DNA of 64,000 bases from Dyella choica (GTDB taxonomy: Bacteria > Pseudomonadota > Gammaproteobacteria > Xanthomonadales > Rhodanobacteraceae). The notes under the pieces are model-generated. The model did not search any database. It was not told where the DNA came from and saw only the letters and a program-made list of their open reading frames with translations. The DNA lies in NCBI RefSeq assembly GCF_003977665.1, contig NZ_RYYV01000001.1, forward strand, positions 496,001-560,000, given 5' to 3'. Below are positions 26,897-35,423 of the stretch, one piece after another (the first letter of the stretch is position 1; the number at the start of each line of letters is the position of its first letter). A program made the position numbers and the translations under genes.

Positions 26897-27652
26897 ATGG
26901 TCACTGCAAGCTTCCGTTTTTATGAAGAGTTGAACGATTTCCTTGCTCCGGCGCTGCGCCAGCGCGAGTTCCAGCGGCGCTGCGCGCGGGCGGCGACCAC
27001 CAAACACATGATCGAAGCGCTCGGCGTGCCGCACACGGAAGTCGAACTGGTACTGGTCAACGGCAAATCCACCGGCTTCAACCACCTTCTGTGCGACGGT
27101 GATCGCGTGGCGGTGTACCCCAAATTCGAAGCACTGGACATCACGCCGCTATTGCGCGTGCGTGCACGACCCTTGCGCATGACGCGCTTCGTGGCCGATG
27201 CACACTTGGGCGGCCTCGCGCATTTGTTGCGCATGTGCGGTTTCGACACGCTGTACGACAATCACTTCCAGGACGACCGCATCGTGGAAATATCGCTGCA
27301 GGAAGAGCGCATCATCCTCACCCGCGACCGGGAGCTGCTCAAGCGGCGCGAAGTCACGCACGGATGCTTTGTCCATGCGCTCAGCTCGCCGCAACAATTG
27401 CACGAAGTCGTCATGCGACTGGACCTGAGCGCCAGCGCTCGACCGTTCTCGCTATGCCTACAATGCAATGCCCCTCTGCAGGATATCGACGCGGCAGCCG
27501 TGCGGCTACGGCTGCCGGCGCACGTGCTGGAACACCAGGATCGCTTCGTCACTTGCAGCCATTGCCATCGGGTGTATTGGAAAGGTTCGCATTGGCGGCA
27601 TATGCGCGATTTTTTGCGGGCCAGCGCGGGCATCGACACGCCTGATGGGTAG
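26897..27652 (+). CDS. Mut7-C RNase-domain protein with N-terminal ubiquitin-like domain
   Basis: The 251-residue protein matches the Mut7-C family. The N-terminal part (about 1-85, MVTASFRFYEELNDFLAPAL to VNGKSTGFNHLLCDGDRVAVYP) looks like a ubiquitin/ThiS-type fold. The rest is a PIN-like Mut7-C domain with RFVADAHLGGLAHLLRMCGF, LTRDRELLKRR and a zinc-binding pair, CLQCNAPL and CSHCHRVYW. A role in RNA cleavage or processing is assumed for the family but little tested. An AGGAA ribosome-binding site precedes the ATG. The dense multi-hairpin element directly upstream is its probable 5' region. Confidence 0.85.
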   Translation: MVTASFRFYEELNDFLAPALRQREFQRRCARAATTKHMIEALGVPHTEVELVLVNGKSTGFNHLLCDGDRVAVYPKFEALDITPLLRVRARPLRMTRFVADAHLGGLAHLLRMCGFDTLYDNHFQDDRIVEISLQEERIILTRDRELLKRREVTHGCFVHALSSPQQLHEVVMRLDLSASARPFSLCLQCNAPLQDIDAAAVRLRLPAHVLEHQDRFVTCSHCHRVYWKGSHWRHMRDFLRASAGIDTPDG

Positions 27653-27662
27653 TCTCTTGTCC

Positions 27663-27718
27663 GCTCCCCTGCCTGTAGGGCCTGCCCCGGACTCGATCTG
27701 GGGCAGGCGTAGGGGAGC
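27663..27718. repeat. two-tier inverted repeat between the Mut7-C gene and accA
   Basis: GCTCCCCT (27663-27670) pairs with AGGGGAGC (27711-27718), enclosing CCTGCCCC/GGGGCAGG (27681-27688/27700-27707). It follows the Mut7-C stop by 10 nt and may end that transcript, but no T-run follows. An accA -10 candidate, TATACT, is at 27784-27789. Confidence 0.55.
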
Positions 27719-27819
27719 TGGTCCCGTCCGGGGTGTACCGTTGCCCCATACGCCCCCGTTCCCGCCCCGTAACGCACCCCGGGTATACTGGCCCGCTTCT
27801 GTGCCACGTAAGTGACCGA

Positions 27820-28776
27820 ATGAACCCCAATTTCCTCGATTTCGAACAACCGATTGCCGAGCTGGAGGCCAAGATCGAGGAGCTGCGGCATGCCAGCTCC
27901 GGCCAGGCGTTCAATATCGACGAGGAGGTCGTCCGCCTGCGCGAGAAGCTCAAGCTCAAGACGGCCGATATCTTCCGCGCCCTCACGCCCTGGCAGGTCA
28001 CCCAGCTCTCGCGCCACCCCGCCCGTCCCTATACGCTCGATTACATCGGCGTGATGTGCGAGGAGTTCCACGAGCTGGCCGGCGACCGCACGTATGCCGA
28101 CGATGCCGCCATCGTGGGTGGGGTCGGCCGCATCAACGGGCGTTCGGTCATGATCATCGGCCACCAGAAGGCGCGCGATACCAAGGGCAAGATCCGCCGA
28201 AACTTCGGCATGCCACGGCCCGAGGGCTATCGCAAGGCGTTGCGGCTGATGAAACTCGCCGAGCGTTTCAAGCTGCCGCTGTTCACCCTGATCGATACGC
28301 CCGGCGCGTATCCGGGTGTAGGTGCCGAAGAGCGAGGGCAAAGCGAAGCGATCGCGCGCAATCTGCTGGAAATGGCCGAACTGAAGGTACCGGTCATCTG
28401 CACCATCATCGGCGAAGGCGGTTCCGGCGGCGCGCTGGCGATCGGCGTGGGCGACCGCACGATCATGTTGCAATACGCCACCTATTCGGTCATTTCGCCC
28501 GAAGGCTGTGCCTCCATTCTCTGGAAGAGTGCGGACAAGGCCAAGGACGCGGCGGAAGCCTTGGGGTTGATTGCTCCACGCCTGCTGGAACTGGGCCTGA
28601 TCGACAAGGTGGTACGCGAACCGCTGGGCGGCGCCCATCGCAATCCGCAGTCCATGGCCGTGCGCCTGAAAGCCGTGCTGCTTAACGAGCTGGACAAACT
28701 CGAAGCCATTCCGCCGCCGGAATTGCTCGAACAGCGCTACCGCCGCCTGCGCAACTACGGCGCATATACCGAGTAA
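27820..28776 (+). CDS. accA: acetyl-CoA carboxylase carboxyltransferase subunit alpha
   Basis: AccA pairs with AccD to transfer CO2 from biotin to acetyl-CoA, the first step of fatty acid synthesis. The 318-residue protein begins [20 protein letters not shown] and holds the crotonase-fold core with [19 protein letters not shown] and [16 protein letters not shown], ending YRRLRNYG. The start at 27820 is chosen because the 29 upstream in-frame codons cross a TATACT promoter-like box and match nothing. In relatives accA directly follows dnaE; here it is 4.7 kb away. A VOC gene starts 12 nt downstream and is probably cotranscribed. Confidence 0.97.
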   Translation: MNPNFLDFEQPIAELEAKIEELRHASSGQAFNIDEEVVRLREKLKLKTADIFRALTPWQVTQLSRHPARPYTLDYIGVMCEEFHELAGDRTYADDAAIVGGVGRINGRSVMIIGHQKARDTKGKIRRNFGMPRPEGYRKALRLMKLAERFKLPLFTLIDTPGAYPGVGAEERGQSEAIARNLLEMAELKVPVICTIIGEGGSGGALAIGVGDRTIMLQYATYSVISPEGCASILWKSADKAKDAAEALGLIAPRLLELGLIDKVVREPLGGAHRNPQSMAVRLKAVLLNELDKLEAIPPPELLEQRYRRLRNYGAYTE

Positions 28777-28787
28777 GGGCTTGCGCC

Positions 28788-29174
28788 ATGGCGGGTGTAC
28801 AAGGCATTGACCACGTCAACCTAAGCGCACCCGCCGAGTTGCTGGAGCGAGTACGCCGCTTCTACGTGGACATCATCGGCCTGCACGAGGGGCCTCGTCC
28901 CACATTTCGCTCGGGTTCGCGCGGCTACTGGCTGTATGCCGGCGCCGAACCGGTCATGCATCTGACCTCGCGCGGCGGCGGCGAAGCGGCCGCGCAAGAC
29001 ACCGGCTGGCTGGACCATATCGCCTTCGCCTGCATTGATCTTCCTGCCATGCGCGCCAAGCTGGATGCAGCCGGCGTCCCCTATCGCATCGATGTGGTGG
29101 ACATGCCGCCGCAAGTGCAAGTGTTCCTTACCGACCCTGCCGGCGTCGGCGTGGAATTGAATTTCCGCCATTAG
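28788..29174 (+). CDS. VOC-superfamily (glyoxalase-like) protein
   Basis: This 128-residue protein has a clean VOC fold with candidate metal ligands His9 (GIDHVNL), His77 (GWLDHIAF) and Glu123 (GVGVELNF). The pattern resembles extradiol dioxygenase-like and methylmalonyl-CoA epimerase-like proteins, but the substrate cannot be assigned. It starts 12 nt after accA, so it belongs to the accA transcript. The paralogous VOC gene at 6464-6889 is different in sequence and lacks the canonical Glu. Confidence 0.85.
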   Translation: MAGVQGIDHVNLSAPAELLERVRRFYVDIIGLHEGPRPTFRSGSRGYWLYAGAEPVMHLTSRGGGEAAAQDTGWLDHIAFACIDLPAMRAKLDAAGVPYRIDVVDMPPQVQVFLTDPAGVGVELNFRH

Positions 29175-29262
29175 CGGCATCCCTAGGCAGTGGCCAGGAA
29201 TAGCTGGCGGCCTTTCGTGTTTTGCTGAAGAATCGCCTGACACTCACTCACGCGATGCTTCC

Positions 29263-30801
29263 ATGCAGGCTTACTCCTTTTTGCGCAGCGCGATCCTGGC
29301 CGCGGCCATCGCGTGCGCCGCTCAAGTATCGGCGCAGGCCATCCCGCTGCAAGCCGATACCGCGGAGACTCGGACCGACAAAGCCTTCGATGCAGCGCGC
29401 CAGCAAGGCCCGCTCGCCCTGCATGCCTTTCTCGCTGCCATGCCCAAGGGCGGCGACCTGCACAGCCACCTCAGCGGCGCGGTGTACGCCGAATCGTGGA
29501 TCGCCCAGGCCGCCACCGATGACCTGTGCGTGGACGTTGCCACGTCGAGCCTGGTCGACAAACACACGGCCGGCGCTCCGAATTGCGGAAGCGGCCGGCG
29601 ACCTGCCGCCGATGCGTTGAGCGACCAGCATTTCTACGACACGTTGGTGGATGCGTTTTCCATGCGCAGCTTCGTACCCTCCAACGGCCACTCCGGTCAT
29701 GACCAGTTCTTCGAAAGCTTCGGTCGCTTCCAAGCGGTCACCCCGCAACAGCACATGGGCGACTGGCTCAACGAAGTGAGCACGCGCGCCGCTGCGCAGA
29801 ACGAGCAATACCTGGAATTGATGGCCACGCCGCCCTTTGCGCATGCCCGGGAACTGGCTCGCACGCTGGGCTGGCAAGCCGACTTCGACAGCATGCGCCA
29901 GCAGCTGCTCGAACATGGGTTGAAGGACGACATAAGCGCCGACGAACAACTGCTCACCCAAGCACTGGCCGAACGCAAACGCCAGCAGCATTGCGACGGC
30001 TCCCGGGCCGACACGGCCTGCAAGGTGCAGATCCGCTTCCTGTACCAGGTCTTGCGCGGCGCAGCGCCCGAGCGCGTGTTCGCGCAAACCCTGCTTGGCT
30101 TCGAATTGGCTTCGGTCGATCCGCGCTGGGTCGGCATCAATTTCGTGATGGCTGAAGATGGCTATCTATCGATGCGCGACTACCGCTTGCAGATGCGCAT
30201 GCTCGACTATCTGCATCGCCTTTATCCGAAGGTGCATATCAGCCTGCATGCGGGAGAACTGGCGCCTGGACTGGTACCCTCCGAAGGCTTGCGCTTCCAC
30301 ATCCGCCAGGCGGTGGAAGTCGGCCATGCCAAACGCATCGGCCACGGTGTGGACGTGACATATGAAGACCGCCCGGAGGAACTGCTGGATGAAATGGCCG
30401 CCCACCACGTGATGGTCGAGGTCAACCTTACCAGCAACGACGTGATACTCGGCGTGCATGGCGCCGATCACCCGCTGCCGAGGTACTTGAAGCATGACGT
30501 GCCGGTGGCACTGTCCACCGATGACGAAGGCGTCTCGCGCATCGACCTCACCCACGAATATGTGCGCGCCGCCGAAGACTTCAGCCTCGGCTATCGCACG
30601 CTGAAACAAATGGCACGCAACAGCCTCACCTACAGTTTTCTGTCCGGCGAAAGCCTGTGGACGTCCAAGGCCTGTCAGGGCCAGTCACCGGGCAGCGACC
30701 ATCCCGCCAGCCTTTGCCGGCAATTCCTGGGCAGCAGCGAGAAAGCCTCGGCGCAATGGGAGCTGGAACATCGATTTAACGCCTTTGAAGAGGCGCACTG
30801 A
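29263..30801 (+). CDS. exported adenosine deaminase-family enzyme
   Basis: The 512-residue precursor has a signal peptide (SAILAAAIACAAQVSAQA) and then an adenosine/AMP deaminase-type TIM barrel. Visible zinc and catalytic motifs are MPKGGDLHSHLSGAVY (the HxH pair), ISLHAGE, IGHGVDV and LSTDDEGVSRIDL (the metal-binding Asp pair). The length and secretion signal resemble the ADGF/CECR1-like extracellular deaminases rather than cytosolic Add. Cys residues (CVDV, NCGSG, CDG, CKV, ACQGQ, LCRQ) fit a periplasmic, disulfide-bearing enzyme. A purine-salvage role outside the cytosol is inferred. It ends just before a palindromic repeat pair. Confidence 0.87.
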   Translation: MQAYSFLRSAILAAAIACAAQVSAQAIPLQADTAETRTDKAFDAARQQGPLALHAFLAAMPKGGDLHSHLSGAVYAESWIAQAATDDLCVDVATSSLVDKHTAGAPNCGSGRRPAADALSDQHFYDTLVDAFSMRSFVPSNGHSGHDQFFESFGRFQAVTPQQHMGDWLNEVSTRAAAQNEQYLELMATPPFAHARELARTLGWQADFDSMRQQLLEHGLKDDISADEQLLTQALAERKRQQHCDGSRADTACKVQIRFLYQVLRGAAPERVFAQTLLGFELASVDPRWVGINFVMAEDGYLSMRDYRLQMRMLDYLHRLYPKVHISLHAGELAPGLVPSEGLRFHIRQAVEVGHAKRIGHGVDVTYEDRPEELLDEMAAHHVMVEVNLTSNDVILGVHGADHPLPRYLKHDVPVALSTDDEGVSRIDLTHEYVRAAEDFSLGYRTLKQMARNSLTYSFLSGESLWTSKACQGQSPGSDHPASLCRQFLGSSEKASAQWELEHRFNAFEEAH

Positions 30802-30817
30802 ACGAATGGGGCGGAGC

Positions 30818-30881
30818 TTGGGATGCCAACCCCAACCTCGCACCCGATTGGGGATGACAATGTTGGGGTTTGTACCCCAAC
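30818..30881. repeat. paired intergenic palindromes (degenerate + perfect copy)
   Basis: A perfect unit, GTTGGGGT-TTGT-ACCCCAAC (30862-30881), follows a decayed unit, TTGGG/CCCAA (30818-30835). Unit starts are 44 nt apart. The pair lies between the deaminase stop and the NYN gene's ribosome-binding site, and belongs to the dispersed family described in the findings. Confidence 0.75.
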
Positions 30882-30915
30882 CTACGCCGATCTTCCCCAT
30901 GCGCAGGAGGCCGCC

Positions 30916-31665
30916 ATGGCCAGCGACAGCATCAAGCTCGCCGTCCTGATCGACGCCGACAACACCCAGCCGGCAATCGCGGACGGACTGCTGGCCGAGG
31001 TGGCCAAGTACGGCACCGCCCACGTGAAGCGCGCCTACGGCGATTGGACCGGCAATCAATTGAAGAGCTGGAAGGAGCAGTTGCTCACGCAATCGATCCA
31101 GCCGATCCAGCAGTTCAGCTACACCAGCGGCAAGAACGCGACCGATTCGGCCATGATCATCGATGCGATGGATCTGCTCTATACCGGCCGCTTCGACGGC
31201 TTCTGCATCGTCTCCAGCGACAGCGACTTCACCCGGCTGGCGGCGCGCATCCGCGAATCGGGCCTGATCGTCTACGGCTTCGGCGAACGCAAGACGCCCG
31301 AACCGTTCGTGGCGGCTTGCGACAAGTTCATCTACACCGAAATCCTCGCCGCCAAGCCGGATGAAGAACAGCCGCTGCAGCCACGCTCACCGGCGCAGTT
31401 GAAGAAAGACACCGGCTTGACCAATTTGCTGCGCAACGCCATCGATGCCGCGTCAGACGACGAAGGCTGGGCAGGCCTCGGCGGCGTGGGTTCGATCATC
31501 ACCAAGCAGCGGCCGAATTTCGATTCGCGTAGCTTCGGCTATGGCAAATTGAGCGATCTGATCGCGGCGATCGACCTGTTCGAACTGGATCGGCGCAGCC
31601 CGGGCGAAGGCCGTCCGAAGGCGATCTATGTCCGCAACAAGCTCAAGCCGGTGGCTCGTGGCTAA
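30916..31665 (+). CDS. NYN-domain protein with C-terminal LOTUS/OST-HTH domain
   Basis: This 249-residue protein has an N-terminal NYN (PIN-like) nuclease fold. The acidic residues expected for metal binding are in VLIDADNTQPA, KNATDSAMIIDAMDLL and CIVSSDSDFTRLA. A C-terminal domain (about 165-245) resembles OST-HTH/LOTUS, seen in FDSRSFGYGKLSDLIAAIDLFEL. Such proteins are predicted RNA-binding endoribonucleases. The start at 30916 has a perfect AGGAGG ribosome-binding site; the frame upstream to 30823 only translates the palindromic repeat. It abuts tilS. Confidence 0.87.
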   Translation: MASDSIKLAVLIDADNTQPAIADGLLAEVAKYGTAHVKRAYGDWTGNQLKSWKEQLLTQSIQPIQQFSYTSGKNATDSAMIIDAMDLLYTGRFDGFCIVSSDSDFTRLAARIRESGLIVYGFGERKTPEPFVAACDKFIYTEILAAKPDEEQPLQPRSPAQLKKDTGLTNLLRNAIDAASDDEGWAGLGGVGSIITKQRPNFDSRSFGYGKLSDLIAAIDLFELDRRSPGEGRPKAIYVRNKLKPVARG

Positions 31666-32962
31666 CCGCACTTCCTTGTCCGATACCTTGCAACAGGCGT
31701 TGCGCGAGCACCCTGAAGGTCCACTTTGCGTCGCCTTCAGCGGCGGTCCCGATTCCTCGGCATTGCTGCATGCGTTGGCGCATCTTCCCGCAGCGCGCAC
31801 CCGCGGCCTGCGGGCCATCCATGTGGATCATGGCCTGCACGCGCAAAGCGCACGCTGGGCAGCCCATTGCCGCGCGTTCAGCGCCACGCTGGGACTTGCA
31901 TGCGAAGTGTACGTCGCCAAAGTGGACCGCTCCGGCGGTATCGGCCTGGAGGCCGCGGCGCGCCATGCACGCTATGCCATCTTTGCTGAGCATGTACACG
32001 CCCATGAACGACTGGTTTTCGGCCACCACCAGGACGACCAGGCGGAAACCGTGTTGCTGAAGCTCCTGCGCGGCGCAGGACCGGAGGGACTCGGCGGCAT
32101 GCGAGTGGAGCGACCCCTCGGGCCTGGCCTGGCATGGCGGCCATTGCTCGATGTGCCGCGCCAGGTATTGCGCGACTACATCGAGGCGCACGACCTGCCT
32201 TGTATTCACGATCCCTCGAACGATGACCGCCAGCTGGCCCGCAATCATCTGCGTCATGAAGTGATGCCGCTGCTGAGAGCGCATTGGCCACAGGCAATGA
32301 TCTCCATCACGCACAGTGCCATGCTGTGCCGAATGGCCGCCGATACCTTGCAGCAGGATTGGCTTGCCGCCTTCGAAAACTTGCGCGACGACGCCAGCAA
32401 CAGCCTCGACGCACGCGGCTGGCTTGCCTTGCCTTCCGCGCTACGCGATCCGCTGCTGGCCCATTGGCTGCATGCACAAGGTTTGTCAGCGCCTACAACG
32501 GCGCAGCGTCAGCAGCTTGAACGACAGTGCACGGCGCAGGAGGGTCAATTGCCACGCATCCAATGGCCAGGCACCGAAGTGCACGTGTGGAGGAACCGCC
32601 TGTGGGCGATGGCTCTTCGCAGCCAGCCATCATCGCCGGGCGCACTGTCGTGGCAAGGCGAAGAGCTGAGGCTCCCCGATGGTGGCTCACTGACCCTGGA
32701 GCCTGTTTCGCGGCTGGCTGTCGCGCTCGAAGTGCGCTGGCGGAGCGGAGGCGAGCGCATCAAGCCGGCCGGCGACCGCCATACCCGCGAACTTCGCGCG
32801 CTTTTCCAGAGCGGAGCGATTCCACCGTGGCAGCGGGATTTTTGTCCACTGCTTTATGAAGGTGATCAGCTTGTTGCGGTGGCTGATCACTGGTTGAGCG
32901 CACGTGCCGAAACGATCTTCCGCGAAGCAGGCGCCCGGCCGCATTGGCGGCCGGGCCGTTAA
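31658..32962 (+). CDS. tilS: tRNA(Ile)-lysidine synthetase
   Basis: TilS adds lysine to C34 of tRNA-Ile(CAU), changing codon reading from AUG to AUA. The protein has the PP-loop ATPase motif VAFSGGPDSSALLHAL near the N-terminus, HVDHGLHAQS, FGHHQDDQAETVLLKLLRGAG and RPLLDVPRQVLRDYI. TilS substrate-binding and C-terminal domains follow (EVRWRSGGERIKPAGDRHTRELRALFQ). The start is uncertain. I prefer the GTG at 31658 (VANRTSLSDTL), which overlaps the NYN stop; an ATG at 31628 inside the NYN gene is the alternative. A perfect 9-bp hairpin (32934-32955) covers the last codons. Confidence 0.93.
   Translation: MANRTSLSDTLQQALREHPEGPLCVAFSGGPDSSALLHALAHLPAARTRGLRAIHVDHGLHAQSARWAAHCRAFSATLGLACEVYVAKVDRSGGIGLEAAARHARYAIFAEHVHAHERLVFGHHQDDQAETVLLKLLRGAGPEGLGGMRVERPLGPGLAWRPLLDVPRQVLRDYIEAHDLPCIHDPSNDDRQLARNHLRHEVMPLLRAHWPQAMISITHSAMLCRMAADTLQQDWLAAFENLRDDASNSLDARGWLALPSALRDPLLAHWLHAQGLSAPTTAQRQQLERQCTAQEGQLPRIQWPGTEVHVWRNRLWAMALRSQPSSPGALSWQGEELRLPDGGSLTLEPVSRLAVALEVRWRSGGERIKPAGDRHTRELRALFQSGAIPPWQRDFCPLLYEGDQLVAVADHWLSARAETIFREAGARPHWRPGR
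32934..32955. repeat. hairpin over the 3' end of tilS
   Basis: CCCGGCCGC (32934-32942) and GCGGCCGGG (32947-32955) are perfect complements around an ATTG loop, covering the last codons of tilS. It lies in the convergent tilS/MFS junction. There is no T-run, so it is a weak terminator candidate. Confidence 0.45.
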
Positions 32963-33031
32963 GCATGCTCTGATCTGTCCCCCGGAAGGCCTGTGCCCGG
33001 CGGCTTGAACAGACAATCAGAAGCGCTTGAG

Positions 33032-34327
33032 TCAGGATTCCTGGTTGACTTTGCTTTCCAGCGCCGCCGGATGCGCGGCCGCCGTTGCACCCATTACCCG
33101 TCGATTGACGAAATACATCAGGACGAACGACGCAAGAGTGGTGCAGACCAGGATGTCGCCGAGGGTGTCGAAGTGCATCAGCCTGCCGTCATCCAGTTGT
33201 ACCACGACCATGCCGCCCAACATGGCGGCGAGGCCGCCGGACATCTGCTGCAGCGAAGAACTGATCGACATGTAGGCACCTCGATCGGCCGGCTTGGGCA
33301 AGCCCGACATCAACGCCGACGAGGAAATCATGCGCGAGAAAATGCCTATCTGCAGCAGCGCGCTCACCGTGATCAAAGTCCATAAGGGCACATTGGACAG
33401 CCGCGTATAGATCAGCACCATCACGATGGTTACCGCGCAGCCGAACGCGAACACGCGGAACTTGCCGAAAGTGTCGCTGGCCCTGCCGAGCAAGGGCCCC
33501 ATTACTGCCGACACGAGACCCGTGACTAAATACACCACCGACAGATTCTCGATCGAAATCCCGACGTTATGCACCACGAACAGGGTCGAATAAGGCATCA
33601 GCATGAAGCCGCCCATGGTAAGCAATGCCGTAGTGGCAAAGCCGATCAGGTAGGAACGGGTGGTCAAGGTATGCAGCAGGTGATGCAGGGGGTTCTTGTC
33701 CGGGCGCAGCGCCAGATGCGCATTGACCGGGCGCAGGCGTCCGATGATCGAGCCGCCCACCGCCGTGCACACCGCCACGACCAGGAAAAACGGCGAATTC
33801 CAGCCCCAACGGCTGGACATCCACAGGCTCAGGGGCAAGCCCAGCACCGTGCTCGCCGCGAATGCTGACTGGATGAAACCCATCACGCGTCCACGCATGG
33901 CGAGCGGGAACAGGTCGGTGACGATGGCCATCGACGCCGCACCCACCACGCCGGCAAACATGCCGGTCACCATGCGCGCCAGCAGCAGCAGGACATAGGT
34001 GTGGGCGAGCGCACAGAACAGAGTACCGAGCATGAAACCGGCATAAAACACCAGCAGGATCTTTTTCCGGTCGAAGCGATCGGCATAGCCCGCCGCAAGA
34101 ATGCCGGAGACACCCGCAGCAAAGGCATAAGCCGACACCACCCGGCCGAATTGCTCCGGCGTGATGTGCAAGGCCGGCACCACCAGCGCTCCCAACGGGG
34201 CCAGCAGCATGAAGTCCAGCACGATGGTGAATTGCAGGAAAGCCAGCACGGCCACCACGAACTTCTGATAGCCGGAAAAGCCCATGCCGCCCGGTTCGGC
34301 GGCAGGCGCGGACGCAATCGTCGTCAC
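33032..34327 (-). CDS. MFS transporter
   Basis: This 431-residue protein has about 12 hydrophobic helices. The loop 2-3 motif of major facilitator proteins is present (ILAAGYADRFDRKKIL), as is a related loop 8-9 copy (GPLLGRASDTFGKFR). The first half resembles the drug:H+ antiporter and sugar-efflux (AraJ-like) groups, but the substrate cannot be assigned. Translation starts at a GTG (34327) with a GGAG box 5 nt upstream. A perfect 16-bp palindrome 64 nt upstream (34391-34406) looks like an operator, suggesting an inducible exporter, though no regulator gene is adjacent. Confidence 0.9.
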   Translation of the reverse strand: MTTIASAPAAEPGGMGFSGYQKFVVAVLAFLQFTIVLDFMLLAPLGALVVPALHITPEQFGRVVSAYAFAAGVSGILAAGYADRFDRKKILLVFYAGFMLGTLFCALAHTYVLLLLARMVTGMFAGVVGAASMAIVTDLFPLAMRGRVMGFIQSAFAASTVLGLPLSLWMSSRWGWNSPFFLVVAVCTAVGGSIIGRLRPVNAHLALRPDKNPLHHLLHTLTTRSYLIGFATTALLTMGGFMLMPYSTLFVVHNVGISIENLSVVYLVTGLVSAVMGPLLGRASDTFGKFRVFAFGCAVTIVMVLIYTRLSNVPLWTLITVSALLQIGIFSRMISSSALMSGLPKPADRGAYMSISSSLQQMSGGLAAMLGGMVVVQLDDGRLMHFDTLGDILVCTTLASFVLMYFVNRRVMGATAAAHPAALESKVNQES

Positions 34328-34390
34328 AAAAACTCCTATGGCAAGCCGTCCCTCGGCTCACGCGGGATTGGGGAGGATGGCAGGATAGTG

Positions 34391-34406
34391 TTTCGATATA
34401 TCGAAA
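34391..34406 (-). promoter_or_regulatory. perfect 16-bp operator-like palindrome upstream of MFS gene
   Basis: TTTCGATATATCGAAA reads identically on both strands and is AT-rich in GC-rich surroundings. It lies 64-79 nt upstream of the MFS start codon, where promoter elements are expected. Dimeric repressors of the TetR, PadR or ArsR type bind such sites. No regulator is encoded beside it. Confidence 0.65.
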
Positions 34407-34537
34407 TCAAGCCTTAGCGACATAGCTGCTGACAAGCCGCGAGACATGCGCTGCCTGCAACGCAAACGTCTCATTGGGTCACGCCGGCTCGTCACAACGA
34501 TTGATTCCGAGCTAACGCTGCGCTAGCGTTGCCGGCC

Positions 34538-34798
34538 ATGGCCAAGTCCACTCCCGCCCCCGCTGAAACGACCCCGGTCGCCGACTTCGAGCACTCGCTC
34601 GACGAACTCGAACAACTGGTGGCGCGCATGGAAGGCGGTGAGATGAGCCTGGACGATTCGCTCAGCGCCTTCGAACGCGGTATCGGCCTTTATCGCCACT
34701 GCCAACAGGCGCTCGACCAAGCCGAATTGCGCGTGCGCCTGCTGCTTGATCCGGAAGCGCCGGACCAGGCAGCGCCGTTCAAGCCCGGCGAAAATTAG
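34538..34798 (+). CDS. xseB: exodeoxyribonuclease VII small subunit
   Basis: XseB is the small subunit of the single-strand exonuclease XseAB. The 86-residue protein has the family core [20 protein letters not shown], then [30 protein letters not shown]. The start at 34538 (MAKSTPAP) is an ATG; a TTG 9 nt upstream is in frame but less likely. In many proteobacteria xseB leads into ispA and dxs. Here it is followed only by a palindromic repeat pair and a convergent membrane-protein gene, so it is separated from isoprenoid genes. Confidence 0.93.
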   Translation: MAKSTPAPAETTPVADFEHSLDELEQLVARMEGGEMSLDDSLSAFERGIGLYRHCQQALDQAELRVRLLLDPEAPDQAAPFKPGEN

Positions 34799-34810
34799 CA
34801 GGACTCGTAA

Positions 34811-34876
34811 GCTGGGATGGCAATCCCAGCATCGCGCAGGTTGCATGCACAGCAATGCTGGGTTTCGCAACCCAGC
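34811..34876. repeat. paired intergenic palindromes after xseB
   Basis: GCTGGGAT-GGCA-ATCCCAGC (34811-34830) and GCTGGGTT-TCGC-AACCCAGC (34857-34876) are two perfect 8-bp-stem units with starts 46 nt apart. The fourth stem pair from the loop end differs between the two, but each copy stays self-complementary. They lie between convergent genes. Confidence 0.8.
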
Positions 34877-34896
34877 CTACGATGGCCATCCCCCAC

Positions 34897-35331
34897 CTAC
34901 TTGATTAGGCGCAACGCAAACGGGTAGCGGTAACGCACGCCTTCGTTGGCTTTCACGCCGGCGATGATTGTCAACACAAGCCATGCGATGCCGATGATCG
35001 CCCACAGCGGTAGCGCGATGATCAGGCCGATTCCGAAAGTAATGGCCGACAGCACGACCAGCGCCAAAGTGGCAATGGCTACGGAAATATTGAAATTCAG
35101 CGCTTCCTTGGCCTGATCGGCGACGAAGGGCATGCTGTCCTTCTTCACCAGCCAGATCACGAGCGGCCCGATGAAGCATCCCCAGCCAGCACCCAGCGAG
35201 GCGGTAAGCAAGGCGCCGAGCAAGGCGGACAGATGCGCGAACATGGCCCAGGTGCGCTCTTCGGCGGGAATATCGCCACCGAGGGGCTCACTCGGCTGAG
35301 GCGGTACAACGGACTCGGGCGGAACGCTCAT
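34897..35331 (-). CDS. DUF4870-family membrane protein
   Basis: This 144-residue protein has a Pro-rich N-terminus, then EERTWAMFAHLSALLGALLT and hydrophobic segments near residues 25-60, 78-100 and 102-125. It ends YRYPFALRLIK, the typical DUF4870 pattern. The function is unknown. The start is ATG 35331, with a canonical AGGAGG box 5 nt upstream; a GTG two codons earlier is inside the ribosome-binding region. It converges with xseB across palindromic repeats and is 92 nt upstream of the pmbA end on the same strand. Confidence 0.82.
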   Translation of the reverse strand: MSVPPESVVPPQPSEPLGGDIPAEERTWAMFAHLSALLGALLTASLGAGWGCFIGPLVIWLVKKDSMPFVADQAKEALNFNISVAIATLALVVLSAITFGIGLIIALPLWAIIGIAWLVLTIIAGVKANEGVRYRYPFALRLIK

Positions 35332-35423
35332 GGGCACCTCCTGTCAAGTCGTGCAAACACCGGCCTATGCCGGTGCAAAGCATCCTAGCAGGCTGCGCAG
35401 GAACTTGCCGTGTAACCTTCGCC

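Noticed and set aside
30823-30915. Longer start for the NYN protein at 30823
   Set aside because: Those codons translate the palindromic repeat, and the AGGAGG site is placed for ATG 30916.
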